NCBI GenBank assembly: GCA_022562155.1
Contig: JADFPV010000011.1
Coordinates: forward strand, 1 to 48,036
Direction of reading: 5' to 3'
Origin: Chloroflexota bacterium
GTDB taxonomy: Bacteria; Chloroflexota; Dehalococcoidia; DSTF01; RBG-16-68-14
Length of the DNA stretch: 48,036 nucleotides
The notes under the pieces are model-generated. The model was given only the letters and a program-made list of their open reading frames with translations, was not told where the DNA came from and searched no databases. Made by a program: the position numbers and the translations under genes. Positions within the stretch are counted from its first letter, which is position 1. The number at the start of each line of letters is the position of its first letter. Shown one piece after another: positions 40,298-47,613 of the stretch.

Positions 40298-40358
40298 ATG
40301 CCCCAGGGCCACGGCTGGCCCGCAGGCCACAAGCTGAGGAGACACAAGGAGGTGTACG

Positions 40359-40577
40359 ATGGCCGAGATGGTAAAGGATGTCGTGTGCGGCATGGACGTC
40401 GACCCAGAAAGCGCGCCTGCGCAGACCGAGCACGAGGGCAAGACCTACTACTTCTGCGCCCCCGGCTGCAAGACAGACTTCGACGGTAACCCGCAGAAGT
40501 ACCTCAGCCCCGACTACGTGCCCGACGCCATGGGCGAGGAGCAGCCGGCGAAGCGCTGGTGGGAGTTCTGGAAGTGA
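40359..40577 (+). CDS. YHS domain protein
   Basis: The 72-aa protein is a single YHS domain: VKDVVCGMDVDPESAP, then YYFCAPGCKTDFDGNP, with the conserved cysteines Cys10, Cys29 and Cys33 region of this metal-binding fold. Such domains occur in copper-transport ATPases and soluble monooxygenases and probably bind heavy metals or thiols. The tail is polar with a WW-rich end. AAGGAGG precedes ATG 40359; a second ATG at 40368 is less favoured. Confidence 0.85.
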   Translation: MAEMVKDVVCGMDVDPESAPAQTEHEGKTYYFCAPGCKTDFDGNPQKYLSPDYVPDAMGEEQPAKRWWEFWK

Positions 40578-40596
40578 CTCGGGCTAAGCCCGAGTC
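40576..40596 (+). terminator. Hairpin at the YHS stop codon
   Basis: GACTCGGGC (40576-40584), loop TAA, GCCCGAGTC (40588-40596). The stem overlaps the stop codon; no T run follows. Confidence 0.5.
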
Positions 40597-40850
40597 ATCC
40601 TGAGTGAAACGAAGGATCTCGTGGGTTACCCTGAGCGATGTACGGGCGGTCGGCTGACCGCCCAGATCTCGCGGTCACCCTGAGCCCTTCGCGCCCGCTC
40701 AGGACAGGCTCCGCGAAGGGCCCCACCCTCCATCCTGAGCCCGCCGCCTGCCCTGAGCAGGGCCGAAGGGAAGGATGAGCGCCCGCCACTCTGAGCGATG
40801 TACGGGCGGTCGGCTGACCGCCCAGGGCGCACGGCTGTGTGCCCCTCTAG
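40597..40850. repeat. Intergenic repeat cluster
   Basis: The gap is built of repeats. CTGAGCGATGTACGGGCGGT plus the following 15 bases occurs at 40631-40665 and again at 40791-40825, each with a GGGCGGTC-GGCT-GACCGCCC hairpin. Between them are CATCCTGAG..GAAGGAT modules and CCTTCGCG..CGCGAAGG inverted repeats of a kind scattered through many Chloroflexota and other genomes. No gene is visible. Confidence 0.75.
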
Positions 40851-40864
40851 AGAGAAGCAATTAG

Positions 40865-41407
40865 ATGGCCACAGCCGAAGACATCGAAGCCCTGGTCGCG
40901 AAGATGACCGAAGAGCGATCGAAGCTCATCGGCCAATTCGACGCGCTCAGCGAGGACGACGCCGAGACCGCCCCTGACAACGCCGAGGGCGAGGCGCAGT
41001 GGTCCGCCAAACAGCAGTGCTGCCACCTAGCCGAGATGGAGACCGCCTACCGAGCCTGGGTCGAGCTGGCGCTCGTCGAGGATAATCCGGACGTTGGCAC
41101 GATCCGAGGTGAGCAGGTCGATATCCCTCTTGAGCAAGCTCACGATCACTCGATCTCAGAACTCGTGGGACAGCTACGCGCCCAGCGCCAGAAGACGCTC
41201 GCCGTGATCGAAGGGCTGCAGCCCAGCGACTACGACCGCACGGCATCGCAACCGATGTTCGGGACCCTCACCGTCCTCCAGTGGCTCCGCTCCTACTATC
41301 GGCACGACCGCATGCATCAGGACCAGATCGCCGGCCGGGAAGGAAGCTACAAGCCCAAGTTCATAACCGGCGCGGAGCCTGACCAGCGGCGAACGCGGCT
41401 CCAGTGA
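40865..41407 (+). CDS. DinB-fold protein
   Basis: The 180-aa four-helix protein has a DinB pattern: WSAKQQCCHLAEMETAY with the first metal His, and YYRHDRMHQDQI with the second and third. DinB-like proteins are metal-dependent thiol S-transferases or of unknown role; bacillithiol or mycothiol transferases are the best-known members. The stop overlaps the start of the dehydrogenase gene (GTGA), so the two are translated together. Confidence 0.85.
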   Translation: MATAEDIEALVAKMTEERSKLIGQFDALSEDDAETAPDNAEGEAQWSAKQQCCHLAEMETAYRAWVELALVEDNPDVGTIRGEQVDIPLEQAHDHSISELVGQLRAQRQKTLAVIEGLQPSDYDRTASQPMFGTLTVLQWLRSYYRHDRMHQDQIAGREGSYKPKFITGAEPDQRRTRLQ

Positions 41408-42393
41408 GCCAACCGCGATCGCGCCCAAGCGTCTTCGTCACCCGGCAGCTTCCCGGCGACGGTATCGCTCGCCTCAGGGACGCCGCGGATGTCCACATCT
41501 GGCCAGAAGAGCTACCGCCGCCACGCGAGGAGCTCATGGCAGGCGTCCGCGAAGCCGACGGCCTGATCTGCCTGCTGACGGACAATATCGATGTCGGACT
41601 GCTCGATGCAGCCGAGCATCTCCGCGTCGTTAGCACGATGGCCGTGGGCTACGACCACATCGACGTCGCAGCCGCGACCGAGCGCAAGATTATCGTTACG
41701 AACACCCCCGGCGTGCTTACCGAAACGACCGCCGATCTCACGTTCGCGCTACTGCTGTCGGCCGCCCGGCGCCTGCCTGAAAGCCAACGGGCCATCAGAG
41801 ATGGCCACTGGAAAAGCTGGAGCCCAACGTTCCTGCTCGGCCACGACGTGTACGGCGCGACGCTCGGCATCGTCGGATTCGGCGCGATAGGCCAGGCGGT
41901 CGCACGACGTGCCCGAGGCTTCGATATGCGCGTCCTCTACAACAGCCGGACGGCCAGACCGGAGCTGGAGACCGGACTCGGCTGTACGTACGTCGCCTTT
42001 GATGAGCTTCTTGAGCAGTCGGACTTCGTCACCGTGCACGTACCGCTGACTCCTGAGACGCGCCACATGTTCGATACGGCCGCGTTCCAGCGCATGAAGA
42101 CCACGGCTATCTTCATCAACACGGCGCGCGGTTCGGTTGTCGTTGAGGCCGACCTGCAGCGCGCCCTGGAGTCGAAGAGCATCGCGGCGGCGGCCATCGA
42201 CGTTGCGGAATCGGAGCCGATGGCCGAGCACGATCCGCTGCTTCAGTTGCCGAACCTGCTCGTGACGCCGCACATCGGCTCAGCCAGCGTCAGAACTCGC
42301 GCCCGCATGGCGGACATGGCCGTGGACAACCTACTTGCGGCCCTCGATGGGAGACCGCCCGACCACTGCGTCAACCCACAGGTTCTGCCGTGA
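41404..42393 (+). CDS. D-isomer-specific 2-hydroxyacid dehydrogenase, second copy
   Basis: The 329-aa enzyme starts at GTG 41404, overlapping the DinB stop by 4 bases. It has STMAVGYDHID, the Rossmann motif GIVGFGAIGQAVARRARG, catalytic Arg in NTARGSVV, Glu in DVAESEP and His in TPHIGSAS. VLYNSRTARP after strand 2 has Ser/Arg instead of an acidic residue, which favours NADPH and a glyoxylate/hydroxypyruvate reductase role. It is a paralogue of 19822-20817, with which it shares the order of all motifs. Confidence 0.92.
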   Translation: MSQPRSRPSVFVTRQLPGDGIARLRDAADVHIWPEELPPPREELMAGVREADGLICLLTDNIDVGLLDAAEHLRVVSTMAVGYDHIDVAAATERKIIVTNTPGVLTETTADLTFALLLSAARRLPESQRAIRDGHWKSWSPTFLLGHDVYGATLGIVGFGAIGQAVARRARGFDMRVLYNSRTARPELETGLGCTYVAFDELLEQSDFVTVHVPLTPETRHMFDTAAFQRMKTTAIFINTARGSVVVEADLQRALESKSIAAAAIDVAESEPMAEHDPLLQLPNLLVTPHIGSASVRTRARMADMAVDNLLAALDGRPPDHCVNPQVLP

Positions 42394-42426
42394 TCTGCCG
42401 ATTACTCAGGCGGCCTGAACGGCATC

Positions 42427-42455
42427 TTGACAAGTACCGGAAGCAGGAGTATCGT
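42427..42455 (+). promoter_or_regulatory. Promoter of the phosphoribosyltransferase leader
   Basis: TTGACA (42427-42432), a 17-bp spacer and TATCGT (42450-42455). Transcription would start near 42462, giving a leader of over 300 nt before the coding region at 42776. Confidence 0.55.
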
Positions 42456-42527
42456 CTCCATTGGAGTAACCCTAGTCACTCGCTAGAGTGATACGCGTTA
42501 CGTGAGACGGTCCGAAAGGAGGCGCTC

Positions 42528-42578
42528 ATGAAGCCGAATACACGGGTTCTCTGGGGTGTCTGGCAGGTTGATTGTTAG
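42528..42578 (+). CDS. Putative leader peptide, 16 aa
   Basis: ATG 42528 is preceded by AAAGGAGG at ideal spacing and reads MKPNTRVLWGVWQVDC before TAG. It ends 1 bp before a GC-rich hairpin. Two Trp codons are present, but the downstream gene is not tryptophan biosynthesis, so what the ribosome would sense is unclear. Confidence 0.4.
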   Translation: MKPNTRVLWGVWQVDC

Positions 42579-42718
42579 CGCCCTGCCGGAGGACGGCAGG
42601 GCCTACGACAGCGCCAGGCCGGCCCCACACCAGCGAGAGCTTCAGGACGCAAGCATGCGATTCCGAGCCTTTGGGAGTTACCCAGTCGTGGGACCGGTGA
42701 AGCGATAACCAGACAGAG

Positions 42719-42747
42719 AAGGGCTTTCCCACGATGGGAAAGCCCTT
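42719..42747 (+). terminator. Hairpin in the phosphoribosyltransferase leader
   Basis: AAGGGCTTTCCCA and TGGGAAAGCCCTT pair over 13 bp around CGA. It lacks a T run. It may be an attenuator, or may hide the ATG at 42734, which lies in its loop. Confidence 0.45.
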
Positions 42748-42775
42748 CATCACATCCACAAGGCAGGGACGCCTA

Positions 42776-43435
42776 GTGCAGTCGGCATCGCATAGCCGCG
42801 GTACCAATCTCTGGCTGGCTGAGACGCTCTGGGAATTGGGGGCCGTCCAGTTCGGCAAGTTCACGCTTGGGCGTACCACGGTCGACTCGCCGGTGTACGT
42901 CAATCTTCGGCTTCTGATCGGTCATCCAACCGCCCTCTGGCGAGCCGCCCACATCATCTGGGATGAACTGCAAGCGCTCCAGCGCATGCGCCACCCCCAA
43001 GTACAGCCGTTTGACCTGGTGGCAGGTGTCCCGTTCGGCGGTCTGCACATCGCCACTTCGTTCTCGCTCACGGCGAAGATACCGCTCATTTACCTTCATC
43101 CACGCCCGGACGACCTCGGCAAGGATATCGAAGGCATCTACCATCCAAACCAGCCGGCGATCATCATGGACGACCTCCTTGCCGGTGGTGGAAGCATTAT
43201 GGAAACCGCCCTCCAGCTGGGCGAGGCCGGCCTCAGGATACGCGATGCCGTCGTGTTGTTGGACCGCCAGCAGGGCGGTCGCGAACGGCTCCGGCGCCAG
43301 GGCATCAACCTCGTCTCCGTTCTCACCCTCGAGGTACTCATGAACTACCTCCGCTACAACGACAAGATCACGGTCGACCAGTACCGCGGCACTATGGAGT
43401 TTCTGGACGCCCACCAGCACCTAGAAGACGGCTAG
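42776..43435 (+). CDS. Phosphoribosyltransferase, orotate-PRTase-like
   Basis: I prefer GTG 42776, preceded by AAGGCAGGG; the ATG at 42734 sits in the loop of a hairpin. From GTG 42776 the product is 219 aa. The PRTase fold is shown by FDLVAGVPFGGLHIATSFSL (as in PyrE's hood and strand) and the PRPP loop AIIMDDLLAGGGS (usual form DDVVTTGGS), followed by VVLLDRQQGG and a LEVLMNYL stretch like the end of OPRTases. It would attach ribose phosphate to orotate or a related base. The wording departs from standard PyrE, so the substrate is open. No other pyr genes are adjacent; the leader suggests regulated expression. Confidence 0.75.
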   Translation: MQSASHSRGTNLWLAETLWELGAVQFGKFTLGRTTVDSPVYVNLRLLIGHPTALWRAAHIIWDELQALQRMRHPQVQPFDLVAGVPFGGLHIATSFSLTAKIPLIYLHPRPDDLGKDIEGIYHPNQPAIIMDDLLAGGGSIMETALQLGEAGLRIRDAVVLLDRQQGGRERLRRQGINLVSVLTLEVLMNYLRYNDKITVDQYRGTMEFLDAHQHLEDG

Positions 43436-43523
43436 CCGGGCCGCGACCACGCTTCTTGCACTCATGTGAGGCCGCTGCTACCCTGCCGCTGACAAGAATG
43501 TTATGAGTAAAAGGAGTTAGCTT

Positions 43524-44300
43524 ATGCACAGTTCGTTGAAGTACCTCCTGCTCGTCGTCGCCCTGTTCGCTGGCGCGCTACTATTCGCCTGCAGCAGTGA
43601 CGATGACGACGGCAGTGGCTCAGACAAGCCAACCGTCGAGCAGCCGATCGACGAAAGCGACGGCGATGATGAAGGAAATGGCGCTGATGGCGACGACGAC
43701 CCTACCGATGTCTCTGACGAGCTTCGCGACCTTGCCGAGCAATTCGGCATAACGGAAGTCAGAGTCACATACGATTTCTCGGGGCCAGGAGTCGGAGACA
43801 CGGACTTCGTCAGCCAGATGGTCCTATACTCCAAGCCCCCGGACCGTTGGCGTATGGACATCACCAGCCCTGAAGGCGACATTTCGATGATCTTCGACGG
43901 CGAATCGACGCTGATTTGCGCTTCCGAGGGTGGCGAGGGTCGCTGCTTAGCCACTCCACTCGACGACGCGCTCGGGATCCCATTTTTCAACATCTTCACG
44001 GATCCAGGCGAAATCGACGACTTGGTCGAAAGCGCGCTAGGCGTAGAGGTATCTCGGTCCAGTCGGGAGATCGCAGGGCAGGACGCGAACTGCTTCTCGT
44101 TCTCGGCCGAGATTGATGGCACTTCAGGAGCGGGAGAGTATTGCTTCCGAGACGATGGCGTCCTCCTGCTCCTCCGAGCGGAGGATGTCGATGGTGGTGA
44201 GGATTTCACGATTGAGGCTACCGACGTTCGCGACTCGGTCTCAGATAACGATCTTGAGCCTCCCTACGAAGTGCTCGACCTCGGAGACCTCATACCCTAA
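43524..44300 (+). CDS. Lipoprotein, LolA/LppX-like
   Basis: The 258-aa precursor has a lipoprotein signal (LLVVALFAGALLFAC, Cys23) and a long acidic linker of Asp and Gly (24-70). The folded part has strands typical of the LolA/LppX/LprG-like half-barrel: VRVTYDFSG, RWRMDITSPEGDISMIFDG, CASEGGEGRCLATP and VSRSSREIAGQDANCFSFS. Such proteins carry lipids or act as sensors of them. This is a fold guess; no conserved catalytic residues are seen. AAAAGGAG precedes the ATG and a hairpin terminator follows. Confidence 0.65.
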   Translation: MHSSLKYLLLVVALFAGALLFACSSDDDDGSGSDKPTVEQPIDESDGDDEGNGADGDDDPTDVSDELRDLAEQFGITEVRVTYDFSGPGVGDTDFVSQMVLYSKPPDRWRMDITSPEGDISMIFDGESTLICASEGGEGRCLATPLDDALGIPFFNIFTDPGEIDDLVESALGVEVSRSSREIAGQDANCFSFSAEIDGTSGAGEYCFRDDGVLLLLRAEDVDGGEDFTIEATDVRDSVSDNDLEPPYEVLDLGDLIP

Positions 44301-44319
44301 CATCGCGGCGGCTGGAATC

Positions 44320-44356
44320 AGAGAGGCCGAGCATAATGCCCGGCCTCTCTTGTGTT
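44320..44356 (+). terminator. Intrinsic terminator after the lipoprotein gene
   Basis: AGAGAGGCCG (44320-44329) pairs with CGGCCTCTCT (44341-44350), followed by TGTGTTT. Confidence 0.75.
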
Positions 44357-44373
44357 TATTGTTGACGCTCTTC

Positions 44374-44589
44374 TTATAGGAGTCTGCGTATTGGTTTGCG
44401 GCCCGGCCGCGGGTCATAGTTTGCCTGGAACATCTCGAGTTTGTCACGCTCGATGAGGTATTTACCCGCGAACAGGATGGCCGGCACCTTCTTCTGCTTG
44501 ATGAGACGCCGCAGGCTCTGTGGATGAATGCGCAGAATGCGCGCTGCCTCCACAAGGTCGAGGTAGTTATCGAACGGAGTTGCAGGCAT
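44374..44589 (-). CDS. Excisionase/MerR-like HTH protein, 71 aa
   Basis: The small protein is one DNA-binding head: YLDLVEAARILRIHPQSLRRLI, then KQKKVPAILFAGKYLIERDKLEMF, which is the winged HTH pattern of excisionase (Xis) and AlpA-like regulators (helix, turn, recognition helix, wing with the basic KQKK). The tail is basic. Such proteins bend DNA at attachment sites or act as small regulators. It has its own promoter, and the start is preceded by eight Gs and GAGA. It may be the last trace of an integrated element. Confidence 0.75.
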   Translation of the reverse strand: MPATPFDNYLDLVEAARILRIHPQSLRRLIKQKKVPAILFAGKYLIERDKLEMFQANYDPRPGRKPIRRLL

Positions 44590-44634
44590 ATGTCTCCCCC
44601 CCCAAAGCGCTGTAAGTTGCTAACGCGCCTGCAT

Positions 44635-44663
44635 AATATAACATAACTCGTAGCCAGCACCAA
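44635..44663 (-). promoter_or_regulatory. Promoter of the excisionase-like gene
   Basis: On the minus strand TTGGTG (44663-44658), a 17-bp spacer and TATATT (44640-44635), about 45 bp before ATG 44589. Confidence 0.5.
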
Positions 44664-44827
44664 GCCCGTTGTATGTAAGGCCTGCTCCATAACGTCGAGT
44701 GGCTCGCGACGGGCGACTAGCTTCGCCTGCTGTACATTTCGATCTGCTCGCCTCCTGTCAAACTGAGGTCAGGGAGTAATTTCATCGATCTAGAGGAACC
44801 GCCTCAGCCACTCTACGAGACGTTCCG

Positions 44828-44857
44828 TTGACCATCCCTTCGACTCGATGCTAGACT
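44828..44857 (+). promoter_or_regulatory. Promoter of the MetE-like pair
   Basis: TTGACC (44828-44833), an 18-bp spacer and TAGACT (44852-44857), about 73 bp before ATG 44930, which has GAGGAAGG upstream. I see no gene in 44664-44827. Confidence 0.45.
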
Positions 44858-44929
44858 TTCCCCAGAAGCAATCCCCATGGAATTAGGACTGTTTACGGTC
44901 TTCGTTCCGTCCGCGAGGAAGGCATTCAG

Positions 44930-45904
44930 ATGATCGCCACGGTTGTTGGCAGCTACCCGAAGGTACCTAACAAGCCCCGGCCCGCGCGTCTGAGGCTCGC
45001 GATCAACAAATTCGATCGCGGTGACATGACCCTCGAAGAACTGGATCGCGTAGCCGACGAGGTCACGATCGAGGTGCTGCAGGAGCAAGTCGAAGCGGGC
45101 CTAGACTTCGTGACCGACGGCCAGATTCGCTGGGAAGACGAACAGACCTATCTGGCTCGCAACCTCGAGGGCGTATCCATCAATGGCCTAATCCGCTGGT
45201 TCGACACGAACATGTACTACCGCCAGCCTGTCATCGAAGAACCGCTCGCCTGGACCAAGCCTAGTACGGTTCGTGACTACACGTTCGCCACGGAGCATAG
45301 CTCCAAGCCCGTCAAGGCTGTCCTCACGGGTCCATACACAATGGCCCGGCTGTCCGTCGATCGACACTACAACTCAGTCGAGGCGCTCGCTGGCGCCTTC
45401 GCGGAAGCACTGAATCGGGAAGCAAAGGCGCTCCAAGACGCAGGCGCCACGTTTATCCAGTTCAACGAACCCGCGATCTTGCAAGCGAAGGACGACTACA
45501 CCACATTCGTTGCTTCTTGCGCTCGAGTGGTCGACGGGCTGTCGGCCGAAACCGGACTCTATCTATACTTCGGCGACGTCGAGGGCATCTACCCCCAGGT
45601 GCTAGACCTTCCCTTCGACCTAATCGGCCTCGACTTCGTCATGGGGGCCAAGAATGAGGGTCTGCTGCACCGTACCCCGTTCACCAAGAAGCTCGGCCTC
45701 GGCATCATCGACGCCCGCAACACGCGGCTCGAACAGCCCGCGGCAATTGCGGAGCGCATCAAGACCTTGGGGGCCGGAATCGACCCCGACAACATCCACG
45801 TCAGTCCCAGCGCGGGCTTGGAGTTCCTGCCACGCGAGGTCGCTCAGGAGAAGCTGCGGCTACTCGCGGAAGGCGTCCGCCAGGCGGAAGGAGTGTTGGT
45901 ATGA
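44930..45904 (+). CDS. MetE C-terminal-domain-like protein without zinc ligands
   Basis: The 324-aa protein matches the catalytic half of cobalamin-independent methionine synthase in outline: TVVGSYPK at the start, DGLDFVTDGQIRWED-like substrate region, VLTGPYTMARLS, FIQFNEPAI and VSPSAGLEFLP at the end. The zinc site of MetE (HxC, Glu, Cys) is lost: the HxC position reads YLYFGD, the Glu region GLDFVM and the last Cys is Ala in SAGLEF. It therefore cannot activate homocysteine in the usual way. It may be an inactive partner or an enzyme with another substrate. Its stop overlaps the next gene start (ATGA), so a complex of the two products is likely. Confidence 0.8.
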   Translation: MIATVVGSYPKVPNKPRPARLRLAINKFDRGDMTLEELDRVADEVTIEVLQEQVEAGLDFVTDGQIRWEDEQTYLARNLEGVSINGLIRWFDTNMYYRQPVIEEPLAWTKPSTVRDYTFATEHSSKPVKAVLTGPYTMARLSVDRHYNSVEALAGAFAEALNREAKALQDAGATFIQFNEPAILQAKDDYTTFVASCARVVDGLSAETGLYLYFGDVEGIYPQVLDLPFDLIGLDFVMGAKNEGLLHRTPFTKKLGLGIIDARNTRLEQPAAIAERIKTLGAGIDPDNIHVSPSAGLEFLPREVAQEKLRLLAEGVRQAEGVLV

Positions 45905-46881
45905 CCACCGGACTGCTCACGACAACGGTCGGCAGCTTCCCCAAGCCGCCGTATCTGCAGAAGGCCCGTAACGCGTTTGCGTCCGGCAAACTCTCTCGCG
46001 AGGAGCTGAGCGAACTGGAGCAGCAAGCCACGCGCGAGGTGATCGCCCTCCAGGAAGAGATCGGCCTCGACATCCTCGTCGATGGCGAGATGGCGCGCGG
46101 TGACATGGTCGTCTTTTTCGCCGAACACTTCGCAGGCATGGAGGTCGGCGGCCTCGTCCGTTCGTACGGAAACCGCTACTACCACAAGCCCGTCGTGAAA
46201 GGGCCCGTCCGCTGGCAGGAGCCGATCACCGTTGACCTCTGGCGCTACGCCCAGAGCCTGACTGATAAGCCTGTCAAGGGCATGCTCACCGGCCCGTATA
46301 CGATGGTCGAGTGGTCCTTCCTTGAGGGCTACGACGACTTCCGCCAGGCCGTGCTGGAGATGGCCAGAGCCGTCAACTACGAGGCGCTCGAGCTCGACCG
46401 GGCGGGCGCGCCCTTCATCCAGATCGATGAACCAGCGCTCTCGACCCGCATGGAAGACATCGACCTCGCGATCGAGGCGATGGCCATCGCAACTGAAGGC
46501 CTGACCGCAAAGACCGCCACGCACATCTGCTACGGCGACTTCGTCTCCGCCTACCCGCGCTTCCTCGACATGCCCGTGAAACAGTTCGACTTGGAGATGG
46601 CTAACAGCAGCCACGACCTCGTCGAGCTGCTCAAGACCGAAGGCTTCCCCGAGGACAAGGAGATCGCCTGGGGTGTCGTCGATGTTCACAGCCACGAGAT
46701 CGAATCAGTTGACGACGTCGTCGCCGAGATCAAGCGCGGCCTAGAGGTGCTCCCGCCCGAGCGCCTCTACATCGACCCCGACTGCGGCCTCAAGACCCGT
46801 ACCTGGGACGAATCCGCCGATAAGCTGCGCGTCATCATGGAGGGCGTGCGCAAGGTTCGCGCAGAGCTAGGGATCGAGTAG
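45901..46881 (+). CDS. Short MetE-like methyltransferase with intact zinc site
   Basis: The 326-aa protein contains only the C-terminal catalytic barrel of MetE: TTVGSFPKPPYL, LVDGEMARGDMVVFF, LTGPYTMVEWS, FIQIDEPAL. The zinc ligands are present: His208 and Cys210 in THICYGD, Glu232 in DLEMAN and Cys295 in DPDCGLKTR. Such core-MetE proteins without the N-terminal half are known (MesA to MesD types) in Archaea and Dehalococcoidia, where the methyl donor is a methyl-corrinoid or other donor instead of methyl-THF-polyglutamate. It would methylate homocysteine to methionine. The gene is translationally coupled to a zinc-less paralogue upstream. Confidence 0.87.
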   Translation: MTTGLLTTTVGSFPKPPYLQKARNAFASGKLSREELSELEQQATREVIALQEEIGLDILVDGEMARGDMVVFFAEHFAGMEVGGLVRSYGNRYYHKPVVKGPVRWQEPITVDLWRYAQSLTDKPVKGMLTGPYTMVEWSFLEGYDDFRQAVLEMARAVNYEALELDRAGAPFIQIDEPALSTRMEDIDLAIEAMAIATEGLTAKTATHICYGDFVSAYPRFLDMPVKQFDLEMANSSHDLVELLKTEGFPEDKEIAWGVVDVHSHEIESVDDVVAEIKRGLEVLPPERLYIDPDCGLKTRTWDESADKLRVIMEGVRKVRAELGIE

Positions 46882-46888
46882 CCTCGCG

Positions 46889-47587
46889 ATGGACGTGGCA
46901 GGCGTTGATGGTTGTCCAGCTGGCTGGCTAGTAGCTATCGCAACGGTCGGCCAGAGTCTCAGGCTACAGAACGTGCTGGTCGTACCAACCTTCGAGCAGG
47001 TTCTCAATCGGACGGAACATTGCGAGGCGATCGGAGTCGACATGCCCATCGGCCTGAGTGAACGTGATCGTCGGAGACCCGACGTAGAAGCTCGTCGTGT
47101 GCTCCGCCCGTTGCGTCACGGCAGCGTTTTTCCGTCCCCACTCCGCCAAGTTCTTTTCGCGACAGACTATCGCGAGGCCTGCGAAATCTCGCAACGCTTC
47201 CATATTGAGAAGAAGAAGATCTCAAAGCAGACGTACGCGCTCATGCGCAAAATCAGAGAGGTCGACGACTCGATGACACCTCAACTTCAGGAGCGCGTCC
47301 GCGAAGTTCACCCAGAAGTCTGCTTTGGGGCCATCAACGATCACCAGCCGCTGGATGACCACAAGAGCACGTCCACAGGCGAACAACAGCGACGAATGCT
47401 GCTGGCGAGTGTGTTTGCCAACGATCCTGCCGAGTTCGATGTTCCCGTTGGCGCCGCGCAGGATGATCTCTACGACGCTTGCGTTGCAGCATGGACCGCT
47501 GGGCGCATCGCGTACGAAACCGCACAGCACCTGCCCGATGAACCGGAGCGCGACGCCCGAGGTTTGCGCATGGAGATCGTGTACTAA
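46889..47587 (+). CDS. DUF429 family protein
   Basis: The 232-aa protein shows the DUF429 pattern: AGVDGCPAGWLVA at the start, GVDMPIGL with a conserved Asp, REVHPEVCF, and a late AAQDDLYDACVAAWTA. The fold is RNase-H-like, with Asp residues at positions typical of the metal site, so a nucleic-acid-cutting role has been suggested for the family but not proven. It begins 8 bp after the MetE-like gene. Confidence 0.85.
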   Translation: MDVAGVDGCPAGWLVAIATVGQSLRLQNVLVVPTFEQVLNRTEHCEAIGVDMPIGLSERDRRRPDVEARRVLRPLRHGSVFPSPLRQVLFATDYREACEISQRFHIEKKKISKQTYALMRKIREVDDSMTPQLQERVREVHPEVCFGAINDHQPLDDHKSTSTGEQQRRMLLASVFANDPAEFDVPVGAAQDDLYDACVAAWTAGRIAYETAQHLPDEPERDARGLRMEIVY

Positions 47588-47613
47588 CTACCGAGATTCG
47601 CTAGGCTTCTCCG

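Larger units (their letters stand above)
42456..42775 (+). promoter_or_regulatory. Long structured leader before the phosphoribosyltransferase gene
   Basis: Perfect hairpins follow in order: TCACTC-GCTA-GAGTGA near 42477-42492, GCCCTGCC/GGCAGGGC (42580-42602) and a 13-bp stem at 42719-42747. A 16-codon ORF with a strong ribosome site lies at 42528-42578. This is the layout of an attenuator or riboswitch region. I could not match it to the PyrR-binding loop or another known class. Confidence 0.45.

Noticed and set aside
42528-42578. Trp attenuator peptide
   Set aside because: Two Trp codons in 16, but the downstream gene is a PRTase of the OPRTase type and there are no other trp genes.
43441-43523. 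Promoter for the lipoprotein gene
   Set aside because: TTATGAG near 43500 is a weak -10 and no -35 stands at the right distance; not supported enough to list.
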